A stretch of 27,263 bases of DNA, from positions 1-27,263 of the forward strand of contig PEZS01000004.1 of assembly GCA_002778785.1 (NCBI GenBank). Reading direction: 5' to 3'. The DNA is from Bdellovibrionales bacterium CG10_big_fil_rev_8_21_14_0_10_45_34. Its GTDB lineage: Bacteria; Bdellovibrionota; Bdellovibrionia; Bdellovibrionales; 1-14-0-10-45-34. Position 1 is the first letter of the stretch; each line of letters opens with the position of its first letter. The notes below the pieces were generated by a model that was given only the letters and a program-made list of their open reading frames with translations, did no database searches and was not told the origin of the DNA. The position numbers and the translations under genes are program-made. Shown here piece by piece: positions 7,968-15,542 of this stretch.

Positions 7968-9239
7968 TTAAGTCCGTTGCAATGATTTCGTTAAAACTTT
8001 GCGAGCGCGGTCGAGGTCTTCGGGGGCTACATAGATTCTTTCAATATTTCGGCTCTTTTCGTACATTCTAAAAATGTCCGTGGCGGCTTCAAGCGGGTAG
8101 GGCGGCTGAAAGTTGTTGTAGGGATCTACGACAAAAATTTGGTGTTTTCCCTCTGTTCCCAAAGAGGTGTGATACTTCGAAAGTCGTGCAATGGAGCTTG
8201 AATGAATCAAATCTATTCCTTCGCGCTGAAGCTCCGACTGAATGCGGGCGACATCGGCAGAAGGCTGAGTCTCATGAATCTCAAAAAGTCTTTTATAGGG
8301 CTGGCGTGTTGCAATCCTTACGGCCCAAGGGTTCTTCGAACTTTTGATGTGCTCGTAAATATGTTGATCTGTGTAACGCACATAGCGACTTAAATCTGCT
8401 GGGATATGATAGTCGCAATCTTTAGAAGTCAGATATTTTAAAAGCATTTCATCAAAAACAATGGCTTTGTGATGAAAATAAACCATGAGGTACATATGGT
8501 GACGAGAAATCAAGAAGTCGTCAAATGTATAAAGAGCGCCTCGATTTATTGCTAAGTGGAGTTTATTTTCTATCAAGTGATAATTTAAATTTGAGATAAG
8601 CCATTCAAGTTCAATTTTGCCGTAGTCAGTTCCGCAAAAATAGGAGTCGCGAACTAGGTAATCCATACGATCGACATCGAGTTCACTGCTTACAAGTTGA
8701 CTGAGAATTGGCCGAAAATCTAAACCATCATCTATAAAAAAAATCGAGTCGCAGGCAAGTGTCGGACTCAAAAGACAGGCAACGGCTGATGGCGGTATAT
8801 CAACAAAATTCCCTTCGATAACCTGAGTGAGCTCAGAATCGAGAATGATTTTTTGTGTGTAGTCTTCGTGGTCGGCTTTGCCTTTGCCAGGAAAGCCCAG
8901 TTCGCTCTTTAATGGCATACATTCTTCGGACGTGTGACTAAGCGGCCCGTGTCCAATATCATGAAGTAGAGCTGCCAGTCGAAGTGCCTGCCGGAACTTC
9001 CACTTATTTTGTTTCACTTTGAATGAAAATCCTCGAAAAATAACATCAAATGCTTCGCCGGCTAAATGGCAAACTCCTAAAGAATGTATATAGCGATTGT
9101 GTGTCGCCCCAGGATAAGAGTATTCGCCAAAGCCGAGCTGTTTTATTTCTCGCAGTCTTTGAAAAAATGGGGAGTCAACAATAGCACCCTCAACAGGGGT
9201 TAACTCTATAGAACCATGTACGGGATCTCTGATTTCCAA
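7968..9239 (-). CDS. HD-domain phosphohydrolase, dGTPase/SAMHD1-like
   Basis: A 423-residue cytoplasmic metal-dependent HD hydrolase of the SAMHD1/dGTPase-like group. It opens EIRDPVHGSIELT, the usual start of this subfamily. FFQRLREIKQLG is followed by YPGATHNRYIHSLGV (metal ligand H52) and LLHDIGHGPLSH (H93-D94 and H97), then SSELDVDRMDYLVRDS (the distal Asp, D188 or D190) and YFCGTDYG. The full H...HD...D set is present, so it should be active. Likely substrates are dNTPs or related nucleotides; the thyA-folA pair transcribed away from it concerns the same dTTP pool, which fits but does not prove that. The start is TTG at 9239 with AAGGA upstream. A near-perfect inverted repeat lies just upstream in its leader. 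Confidence 0.88.
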   Translation of the reverse strand: MEIRDPVHGSIELTPVEGAIVDSPFFQRLREIKQLGFGEYSYPGATHNRYIHSLGVCHLAGEAFDVIFRGFSFKVKQNKWKFRQALRLAALLHDIGHGPLSHTSEECMPLKSELGFPGKGKADHEDYTQKIILDSELTQVIEGNFVDIPPSAVACLLSPTLACDSIFFIDDGLDFRPILSQLVSSELDVDRMDYLVRDSYFCGTDYGKIELEWLISNLNYHLIENKLHLAINRGALYTFDDFLISRHHMYLMVYFHHKAIVFDEMLLKYLTSKDCDYHIPADLSRYVRYTDQHIYEHIKSSKNPWAVRIATRQPYKRLFEIHETQPSADVARIQSELQREGIDLIHSSSIARLSKYHTSLGTEGKHQIFVVDPYNNFQPPYPLEAATDIFRMYEKSRNIERIYVAPEDLDRARKVLTKSLQRT

Positions 9240-9253
9240 CTGAAATCCTTATT

Positions 9254-9298
9254 TCTTTGGAGGTTTCTACTGTAGCTTGAAAAGAAATCTCCAAGAGA
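9254..9298 (-). promoter_or_regulatory. Inverted repeat in the leader of the HD phosphohydrolase gene
   Basis: TCTTTGGAGGTTTCT (9254-9268) pairs with AGAAATCTCCAAGAGA (9283-9298) around a 14-base loop, with about one mismatch or bulge. It ends 15 bases before the TTG start on the minus strand, so the RNA hairpin would sit next to the ribosome-binding site. It could control translation, or be a DNA operator. No ligand or protein is implied by sequence alone. Confidence 0.45.
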
Positions 9299-9550
9299 CC
9301 TCTTTTTGATCCCAGAGTAAAATCTCACAAGCAAGCCCAATAGAATATGACCTAACTCGGCAGCCTACTGACGGCAAGCACAAATTCTGGGCAAGAACAG
9401 AGCGCCCCAAAGAGCAGTCTAGCCTATCCAACCCAACCCAACCCTATAACCTATCTCATTCTGGGTGAGACCAGGGTAACCAATTGAACCCCATGCTCAA
9501 TCAAACTATTGCAACCTAACTTAAGAAGGCCTCGGAAAAGCTGTTAAATG
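9299..9550. other. Non-genic stretch upstream of thyA
   Basis: No supportable ORF on either strand. It contains a short CCAACCCAACCCAACCC direct repeat around 9428-9445 and presumably the thyA promoter, which I cannot place with confidence. Confidence 0.4.
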
Positions 9551-9630
9551 AGCCGAGCACGAAAGTAGCCTGTCGTTTTGTGTTAGGACTTTGAACCGCA
9601 GCCGCTGAGTGCTTTAATAGGCTCGGCTGC
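9551..9630 (+). promoter_or_regulatory. thyA leader with two mutually exclusive stems
   Basis: AGCCGAGC (9551-9558) is fully complementary to GCTCGGCT (9621-9628). The same right arm can instead pair locally: GCAGCCG (9598-9604) with CGGCTGC (9624-9630), extended by GAG/CTC with a two-base bulge. The thyA ribosome-binding site (CTGGAG, 9671-9676) follows about 40 bases later. Competing stems are a hallmark of attenuators and riboswitches, but no known folate riboswitch consensus is recognised and no T-run follows. Confidence 0.35.
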
Positions 9631-9681
9631 ATTTCTCAAAGTATGGGCAGCTTTTGTTCCAATCTTAAATCTGGAGAATTC

Positions 9682-10476
9682 ATGCAGGAGTATCATGGCC
9701 TACTTGAGAGAATTTTGCGCGAAGGAAGAGAGCGTAGTGATAGAACTGGCACAGGCACACTGAGTGTTTTCGGACACCAGAGTCGGTATAGTCTTCGAGG
9801 TTCATTTCCGCTTGTCACCACCAAAAAAGTTCATTTCCGTTCGATTGTTGTTGAGCTGCTTTGGTTTTTAAAAGGCGACACCAACATTCGGTTTTTGAAA
9901 GACAACAAGGTCTCTATTTGGAATGAATGGGCTGACGAAAACGGAGATCTTGGCCCAGTTTATGGTAAGCAGTGGCGGCGGTGGCAAAAGGCCGATGGTT
10001 CTGAGTACGATCAAATCACATGGCTCATCAATGAGATAAAAACTAACCCCACATCGCGAAGGCTTATTGTAAGCGCTTGGAATGTTGGTGAGCTCGACAA
10101 GATGGCACTTCCACCATGCCACTCTTTTTTTCAGTTTTACGTAAATGACGGAGAGCTTTCGTGTCAGCTCTATCAGCGCAGTGCCGACGCCTTCTTAGGA
10201 GTTCCATTCAACATTGCCAGCTACGCATTGCTGACATTGATGGTGGCGCAAGTGTGCGAATTAAAGCCGGGCGACTTTGTTCACACGCTAGGTGACGCCC
10301 ACCTTTATCTGAATCATCTAGATCAGGCAAAGGAGCAAATTTCTCGAACGCACAAGATGCCTCCAAAGGTAGCTCTCAATCCGGAAATTTCGAGCATATT
10401 TGATTTTGATTTAGAAGATATTGTTTTGGTTGATTATGATCCACATCCTGCAATAAAGGCGGAAGTGAGCGTTTAA
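9682..10476 (+). CDS. thyA: Thymidylate synthase
   Basis: Methylates dUMP to dTMP using methylene-tetrahydrofolate. The start is ATG 9682, after GGAG, giving 264 residues, the same length as E. coli ThyA. Upstream in-frame codons to 9643 lack homology to the family. Key motifs are [14 protein letters not shown] near the N-terminus, [20 protein letters not shown], the catalytic cysteine in [14 protein letters not shown], and the nucleotide-binding [29 protein letters not shown] is also present, and the C-terminus ends IKAEVSV as in the family. Folates oxidised by this enzyme are recycled by dihydrofolate reductase, encoded 136 bp downstream on the same strand; this is the classical thyA-folA pairing. 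In many ThyA proteins the ADAF position carries C-D-x-F; Ala replacing that Cys is a minor, non-catalytic difference. Confidence 0.98.
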   Translation: MQEYHGLLERILREGRERSDRTGTGTLSVFGHQSRYSLRGSFPLVTTKKVHFRSIVVELLWFLKGDTNIRFLKDNKVSIWNEWADENGDLGPVYGKQWRRWQKADGSEYDQITWLINEIKTNPTSRRLIVSAWNVGELDKMALPPCHSFFQFYVNDGELSCQLYQRSADAFLGVPFNIASYALLTLMVAQVCELKPGDFVHTLGDAHLYLNHLDQAKEQISRTHKMPPKVALNPEISSIFDFDLEDIVLVDYDPHPAIKAEVSV

Positions 10477-10612
10477 AAGGGCTACTTTTGGTGACGTGGT
10501 TAGTCTTTTGACGAGCCTCTGTCTCGCGCAGGTGTTACCTACAAAGGTCATTGTCGATGGCTTGCAGTAATTGGGCAGGTGTAGGCGGTTCTTATCTGAA
10601 GGAGAGTTAAAT

Positions 10613-11125
10613 TTGAAAATAAGTATGATAGCTGCCATGAGTAAAAATAGGGTTATCGGGGCCAACAACCAGTTACCGTGGCATATTCCGGAGGATTTGA
10701 AATTCTTCCGTGCAAAAACAAAGGGTCATATTTGTATCATGGGAAGAAAAACATGGGAATCCATAGGTGCAAAGCCGCTTCCGCACAGATATATTATTGT
10801 CGTTACCAGCTCGTCCATTGGCAGTCATGATTTAGCCTCAGCAGTAGGAAGTGTCGATGAGGCAGTGGTGAAGGCTAAGGGTCTCATCGGCAAATATCCC
10901 GATGAGATAATGGTTTGCGGTGGGTCTCAGATTTACAATCTGTTTCTACCAACTTGCGACCGCATTTATCTGACCCTCATTGACAGGGAGTATTCAGGTG
11001 ATAGCTATTTTCCCGAGTTTGATGAGAACAGGTTCCGTCTCGTTGAGAGCCGAAAAGGCGGGGGAACACAGCCCGACTATGTCTTCAATACCTACGAGCG
11101 GACTTCGTTGGTACAGAGGGATTAA
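10613..11125 (+). CDS. folA: Dihydrofolate reductase
   Basis: Reduces dihydrofolate to tetrahydrofolate with NADPH, regenerating the cofactor consumed by ThyA. The start is TTG at 10613, preceded by GAAGGAGAG six bases upstream, giving 170 residues (E. coli FolA 159). Typical elements are [20 protein letters not shown] at the N-terminus, [10 protein letters not shown] with the substrate-binding acidic residue D28, and [14 protein letters not shown]. The NADPH motif [14 protein letters not shown], the [17 protein letters not shown] stretch and a C-terminal YVFNTYER strand complete the fold. A complete and presumably active chromosomal enzyme rather than a mobile dfr cassette, since no attC or integrase is near. 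Co-transcription with thyA is likely. Confidence 0.96.
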
Positions 11126-11423
11126 AAAAACAAATGAAGCAATTGGGCTCAGTTCCCAGCTAAGTAATGGTAGTGTCGATTTTTCAGATCGTAGAATCTT
11201 GACTTCGAAGCAGCAAGACTCAAAAGTCTCAATAAAATACGTGCGGCATATAGGATCACTCGCCAACTTAAGTCTGGCATCTTTTGAGAGATGTTTCGGT
11301 GTGTGAGCAAGATCGGACTTTGAATTAATACATTGGTCTATACCTTTGATTCACTTCTTCGCAACTCAGTAGAATTGTCCGATATCTGATTGTTGAACAA
11401 ATTTGCTAACAGCAACAGTGATT
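11126..11423. other. Intergenic region upstream of the degenerate-receiver gene
   Basis: About 300 bases with only overlapping shadow reading frames. TCCGATAT at 11378-11385 resembles the -10 of a sigma-28 promoter and lies at a suitable distance from the next gene, but there is no matching TAAA at -35. No terminator for folA is obvious. Confidence 0.35.
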
Positions 11424-13586
11424 ATGGCAGAATATGACGACCAGTCAGCTGATACTGACTCACAGCAAACGGGTGTAGACTCAATGGATGCAGAAAGCCC
11501 CATTCGCATATTGGCTTTGGCGGCGGATGTAAAGCGCTATAAAAACGTAGTTCCGTTTTTAGAAAGACGGCACGTTCACATTCAGTTAGCGACAGATCTT
11601 CGGCAGCTCATTCAGACGGTACTGACAAATCGGCCGGATTTTTTGATTTTCTCTGCTGAGTTTCCGAACCCTCAGGTCAAATCGATGCCGATCATCTTCA
11701 GCCAGACATTTAATATGGAATGCATACTGCTAGGTGAAACAGCCGACTTTAAAACCAACTCTGTGCTGTCTCAAAGTAAAGCCAAGAATATAATATACGG
11801 TCCAGTCAGTGGACCAGCCATTTATAGTCGCTTGAAATCCATTATCAAAGAAAGAGAACTTCAGGCCCAGATGGAGTCTGCTGGCCAAGGTTATGGTGCT
11901 TCCGGCGCACGTAGCAACAGCCCGGGTGAAGAAGATAATGCCATTGTTTTAAAGGGTGGGACGCAGTCGAACGCTGAAGCTATGGAAAAGCTTATGCGCT
12001 CTCTGAGCGGTAATGCCCAGGAACCAGATAAATTACAAAGTAGCAGCAATATCAATCAATCCAAGGATGAAAATCACAACCAAGTTCAAAATACTTCCTC
12101 GAGCAGTGCCGTCAACGGCCAAGGTATTGGAGCTCTTGGAAACAACAATGGGCCTAAAGCTTCGGATGTGGTTTTGGGTTCGTCAAAAGGTTCTCAGCCG
12201 CAAAACTCATCGCAGTTTAAAAAAGGCGAAAACTCAGATGGTTCCACAGCGAATCAGCATCACAGTTCAAAAGATTCCACCAATTCGGATGCCATGTCGT
12301 TCGGAAAAGGCAAAAGTGCGACCGATCTCGGAAATTACCTCGACAAAGGTCGTCGCTCAAAAATGAATCAAGCCACGCAAGAGGGCGTGGATGCAAAAGG
12401 CTTCAACGAAAGACAAGAGCAAGAAAAAAAGGGCAGTTCCTTTTTGCAAACCCAGCAGGGACCAAACCAAAACAAGCACTCTTTCACTGAGCCATCGGGT
12501 CTAAATCCTACAAGTCAGAGCAGTTCTAGTTCCGCTCTTCCTCAGGTCGGATCCAGTTCAAACACTCTTCCTTTGAACACTCGCAGCGGCAATGGGAGCG
12601 GCACATTTGGCGACGGATCCAAAGAAGGCTCGGGTGAAACTAATGGTACGAAAGATAAAAAGAATGATGGAAGCCTCGGAGGGGCCTATTCTCCGGATCA
12701 GGGCACGAGTGGAACCAGCGGCAGAGGGAATTCTCCTCAAAATTCGAGCGGAGCCGGAGGTAGGGATCGTGATAAAAATGGTCACGCACGCGATAATAAA
12801 CGACGCAAGAAGATTCTAGCATCGAAGCGCTCACAGCTCAAAGACTCTGATGCAAAGGGAATTGAACTTTTTAAAGACTGTGCTGAGCAGGCTATGAAAT
12901 CCCTTTCGCAGCCAATTCATGGAAGCGGAGCAGATTTCGAAGGTCGAACGTTCAACGTGGGACTAATTCCAATAAACTCCTCCCGATTCAAGGGATATCT
13001 ATTAGTCGCCTGTAGCCAAGATAGATTCTTGGATGAAAGTTTTCTTGCAACGTTCAGAAACCTTTTAGTTAAAGAAATGAACCGCCGGGGCGAGTTCATT
13101 CGAGCCGATGATATACTCAATGTAGAAACTCGGGGTGTCGTTTTTTCTGACTTCATCAATGACGTTGGCGAATTTCAAGTTATAGGTGCGACGGACGGCA
13201 CTGATGTCTTGCTCGGTTTTATACACAGAGTTAGCAACTTACCAATCATTCGGCGTAGCACCTTCAGCGAGAATATGAGTCTTGTCGATGTAAGAGATGT
13301 CCCGACAGGAGTTCCCTTAGATTTTGAGGCCTACCTCTACCTACCGGTTAACAAGAGGTATTTGAAGTACCTGAAAAAGGGCAGTGAACTGACGGATGCG
13401 CAGCTTGATAAGCTCATTGAGAGTAAGATGGATCAACTGCACATTCCCATTGAATTCGAAGCGAACTTTAAGCGTGATTATGTGAAAAACGTCATTAATG
13501 AAGAGTTCAAGGTGCACGACAATTCCTACGAAGAAGACGCGTCGACATCGCCAACAAACGATACGAAATCAAAGAAAGCTTCTTAG
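11424..13586 (+). CDS. Degenerate receiver-domain protein with long disordered linker and conserved C-terminal region
   Basis: The protein has 720 residues from ATG 11424 (a TTG at 11403 is the alternative; neither has a strong ribosome-binding site). Residues 27-145 follow a receiver-like order of strands and helices, but the key sites are lost: the acidic pair is absent, the phospho-Asp position reads PDFLIFSAEFP (Ser77), and the usual KP is GP in IIYGPVSGP. Residues about 155-460 are a Ser/Gly/Asn/Gln-rich low-complexity linker. From about 460 the chain is ordered again. The last part (about 629-695; VPLDFEAYLYLPVNKRYL, then a Lys/Leu-rich helix and QLHIPIEF) resembles the small N-terminal domain found before some HD-GYP proteins. 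There is no signal peptide. It stands just before flagellin 1. A scaffold or signalling role in motility is possible but unproven. Confidence 0.75.
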   Translation: MAEYDDQSADTDSQQTGVDSMDAESPIRILALAADVKRYKNVVPFLERRHVHIQLATDLRQLIQTVLTNRPDFLIFSAEFPNPQVKSMPIIFSQTFNMECILLGETADFKTNSVLSQSKAKNIIYGPVSGPAIYSRLKSIIKERELQAQMESAGQGYGASGARSNSPGEEDNAIVLKGGTQSNAEAMEKLMRSLSGNAQEPDKLQSSSNINQSKDENHNQVQNTSSSSAVNGQGIGALGNNNGPKASDVVLGSSKGSQPQNSSQFKKGENSDGSTANQHHSSKDSTNSDAMSFGKGKSATDLGNYLDKGRRSKMNQATQEGVDAKGFNERQEQEKKGSSFLQTQQGPNQNKHSFTEPSGLNPTSQSSSSSALPQVGSSSNTLPLNTRSGNGSGTFGDGSKEGSGETNGTKDKKNDGSLGGAYSPDQGTSGTSGRGNSPQNSSGAGGRDRDKNGHARDNKRRKKILASKRSQLKDSDAKGIELFKDCAEQAMKSLSQPIHGSGADFEGRTFNVGLIPINSSRFKGYLLVACSQDRFLDESFLATFRNLLVKEMNRRGEFIRADDILNVETRGVVFSDFINDVGEFQVIGATDGTDVLLGFIHRVSNLPIIRRSTFSENMSLVDVRDVPTGVPLDFEAYLYLPVNKRYLKYLKKGSELTDAQLDKLIESKMDQLHIPIEFEANFKRDYVKNVINEEFKVHDNSYEEDASTSPTNDTKSKKAS

Positions 13587-13604
13587 AGTTTTTTCGATAA
13601 CTCT
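13585..13604 (+). terminator. Possible terminator hairpin overlapping the stop codon
   Basis: AGAGTT and AACTCT form a six-base stem around TTTTCGAT, followed by CTCGTTTT. The stem is weak and overlaps the TAG of the preceding gene. Confidence 0.3.
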
Positions 13605-13770
13605 CTCGTTTTGCCCTAGTCATTTACCAAGTATATTTAAAAACTTCCACTAGGTTTCATTACTCAAAGCAAGCGCCGGCTTGACTGCTCCAACTTTCCA
13701 GGATTTCTCTCGAGTACATCAACTTTTAACTATTCGAAAGTCCAGCTTTTCTCATTCTGAGAAAATAAGC

Positions 13771-13797
13771 TAAAGACTCAAAATGAGACACCGAAAA
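13771..13797 (+). promoter_or_regulatory. Sigma-28 (FliA)-type promoter for flagellin 1
   Basis: TAAA at 13771-13774, exactly 15 bases, then ACCGAAAA at 13790-13797, against the known TAAA-N15-GCCGATAA consensus (six of eight in the -10). It predicts a leader of roughly 65 bases. That leader contains an ACAAGC/GCTTGT hairpin (13822-13827 with 13841-13846) and the strong AAGGAGG at 13854-13860. Confidence 0.6.
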
Positions 13798-13868
13798 GAA
13801 ATATAGAACGGTCTAAATCCCACAAGCTTCAAAGGAAGAGGCTTGTCTACTTCAAGGAGGAGGTTAAA

Positions 13869-14714
13869 ATGGGACTTAGAATTAATACAAACGTCGCTGC
13901 GATAAATGCGCAGCGAAACTTGGCGGGGACTAAACTAGCCCTCGACAAGAGTCTAGAGCGGTTATCCTCAGGATACCGCATTAATCGCGCCGGAGACGAT
14001 GCTGCCGGTCTTGCGATCAGTGAAAACCTCAAAGCACAAATGAGAGGTCTCAAACAGGCTTCTCGAAATGCTCAAGACGGGATTTCATTGGTGCAGGTCG
14101 CAGAGGGTGGTCTCAACGAGATCAGCTCTATCATGATTCGTCTTCGCGAACTCGCCGTACAGGCCGCCTCAGACACGATTGGGCCTGTAGAAAGACAGTT
14201 TCTGAACGTTGAATATGATCAACTTGTTTCAGAAATTGATCGTATTGCAGACGGTACTGAATTCAACGGGAACGCCCTTCTTAACGGAACCGGAGCCATT
14301 CTCGACTTTCAGGTCGGTACGCGAAACGATCCGGCGATTGACCGAATCACGTTTGATGGCTCAAAAGCCGATTCGAACGCAGCTGCACTTGGCATTAATT
14401 TAACAAGTGTCGCAGACAAAGCATCAGCGCAGAATTCTTTGAGCGCCATTGATACGGCGATCGTAAGTGTTTCAGCGATGCGTGCAGATTTTGGAGCAAT
14501 TCAAAATCGTCTGCAATCAACAACCAATAATTTGGCGATCTCTCTGGAGAATATGGCAGCAGCCAATAGCCGAATACGGGATGTTGATGTTGCTGAAGAA
14601 ACGTCAGAAATGACCAGGAATAATATATTGTTACAAGCGGGTACTTCGGTACTTGCTCAAGCCAATCAGTCGACGCGGACTGCACTTCAGCTCCTGAACC
14701 AAACATTTAGTTAA
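13869..14714 (+). CDS. Flagellin 1
   Basis: Structural subunit of the flagellar filament, exported through the flagellar type III apparatus. The protein has 281 residues. The N-terminal D0/D1 region begins MGLRINTNVAAINAQRNLAG and includes LSSGYRINRAGDDAAGLAIS. The central part (about 140-200) is short, with no expanded D2/D3 domain. The C-terminal D1/D0 region carries NMAAANSRIRDVDVAEETSE and ends with the QANQSTRTALQLL helix. There is no N-terminal signal peptide, as expected for flagellins. The start has an ideal AAGGAGG and a sigma-28-like promoter. A second, closely similar flagellin lies 5 kb downstream in the same orientation, so the filament is probably mixed. Strong hairpins follow the gene. 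Confidence 0.97.
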   Translation: MGLRINTNVAAINAQRNLAGTKLALDKSLERLSSGYRINRAGDDAAGLAISENLKAQMRGLKQASRNAQDGISLVQVAEGGLNEISSIMIRLRELAVQAASDTIGPVERQFLNVEYDQLVSEIDRIADGTEFNGNALLNGTGAILDFQVGTRNDPAIDRITFDGSKADSNAAALGINLTSVADKASAQNSLSAIDTAIVSVSAMRADFGAIQNRLQSTTNNLAISLENMAAANSRIRDVDVAEETSEMTRNNILLQAGTSVLAQANQSTRTALQLLNQTFS

Positions 14715-14751
14715 TAGAAATATTAACTGATTGTTCTTGGTTCTGAGCCTT

Positions 14752-14868
14752 TAACTCACTAACGGCCCTAGTTTATAGGGCTTAGAGTTAGAGTCACTGG
14801 GTGTGACTGATCTGGATACGCTGACGAGTCAACTGTTTCCTGCTAGGGGGGTAACTCCCCCCACCTTT
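14752..14868 (+). terminator. Three consecutive hairpins after flagellin 1
   Basis: Hairpin one (14752-14790) is TAACTC / TAA / GCCCTA around GTTTA, with matching TAGGGC / TTA / GAGTTA arms and two small bulges. Hairpin two (14792-14808) is AGTCAC and GTGACT around a 5-base loop. Hairpin three (14846-14862) is GGGGGG-TAACT-CCCCCC followed by ACCTTTCTT. The last probably terminates transcription and, being symmetric, may also serve the minus-strand operon ending at 14934. The first could stabilise the flagellin mRNA 3' end. Confidence 0.6.
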
Positions 14869-14933
14869 CTTGACCACGAACTAATTCTAAATCTTTTTCA
14901 AATCAACGAAGATCACGTAATTGAGAATAGCCT

Positions 14934-15542
14934 CTAGATGGGACATTCTTTTGGTTTAGAAACCGTCTTGCACTTTGGCAGATCTCCGCAAACCTGGTTG
15001 GGACGACACATGGCCAAAGGAAAACCAGGTCGGAGTGTTGGATCATCACACTCAACTTTCCAATGACATGTTGCTTCGTCAAGCAATGTACCCTTTGCTG
15101 TGCCTTGCTTTGGGGTAGTTTCGCAGCAGTTGATTGTTGATTCATTACAGCACTCAACTGGCGCCGCCGCACACTTGGCTCGCCTTTGGGGTGGACCTTC
15201 TGGAACCGGAATAATTTCGCAGCTCCAGCTAGGACAGTACGAGGAGACTATACGGTTGGTATAAGAGCCGTGTTCACATTGGTAACAATTCAAAGCGGGC
15301 GAACCACAACCTTCTGGAACAGGCAAGCCGGTAGGTGAGATCTGATCACACTTAAGATCCATTCCTTCTAATCGGGGGCAAAAATTACCGACAGCGTGGG
15401 CATAGAAATTAAAAGAGAGTGTGAAGCCAAGAGCGAGGTATCCCAAAAAAACATTTCGAAGAGAAGTGTGAAACAACAAAAATTGAGGAAGTTGCTTTTT
15501 CAAAGAAGAGCCTTCCTTAAAGAGGACTGGGAAGAAATTCAT
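14934..15542 (-). CDS. Cysteine-rich exported protein
   Basis: The protein has 202 residues from the ATG at 15542, which overlaps the stop of the upstream vWA gene (ATGA). The frame is open further upstream, but that would overlap the vWA gene by over 100 bases. A long N-region with LKKQLPQF is followed by a hydrophobic stretch (VFLGYLALGFTLSFNFYAHA), read as a signal peptide with cleavage near AHA. The mature part holds 18 cysteines in about 140 residues, arranged in small clusters such as NCYQCEHG, ECCNES and NCCETT, with a PVPEG motif occurring twice, so it is probably disulfide-stabilised outside the cytoplasm. I recognise no family. As third gene of a translationally coupled operon with two vWA/calcium-repeat proteins, it may be their partner at the cell surface. 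Confidence 0.75.
   Translation of the reverse strand: MNFFPVLFKEGSSLKKQLPQFLLFHTSLRNVFLGYLALGFTLSFNFYAHAVGNFCPRLEGMDLKCDQISPTGLPVPEGCGSPALNCYQCEHGSYTNRIVSSYCPSWSCEIIPVPEGPPQRRAKCAAAPVECCNESTINCCETTPKQGTAKGTLLDEATCHWKVECDDPTLRPGFPLAMCRPNQVCGDLPKCKTVSKPKECPI

Noticed and set aside
10477-10612. Riboswitch between thyA and folA
   Set aside because: Only short, scattered complementarity; no tetrahydrofolate riboswitch consensus is recognisable.
11378-11385. TCCGATAT as a sigma-28 -10 for the degenerate-receiver gene
   Set aside because: The position 15 bases upstream reads TCGC rather than TAAA, so only half of the promoter is present.
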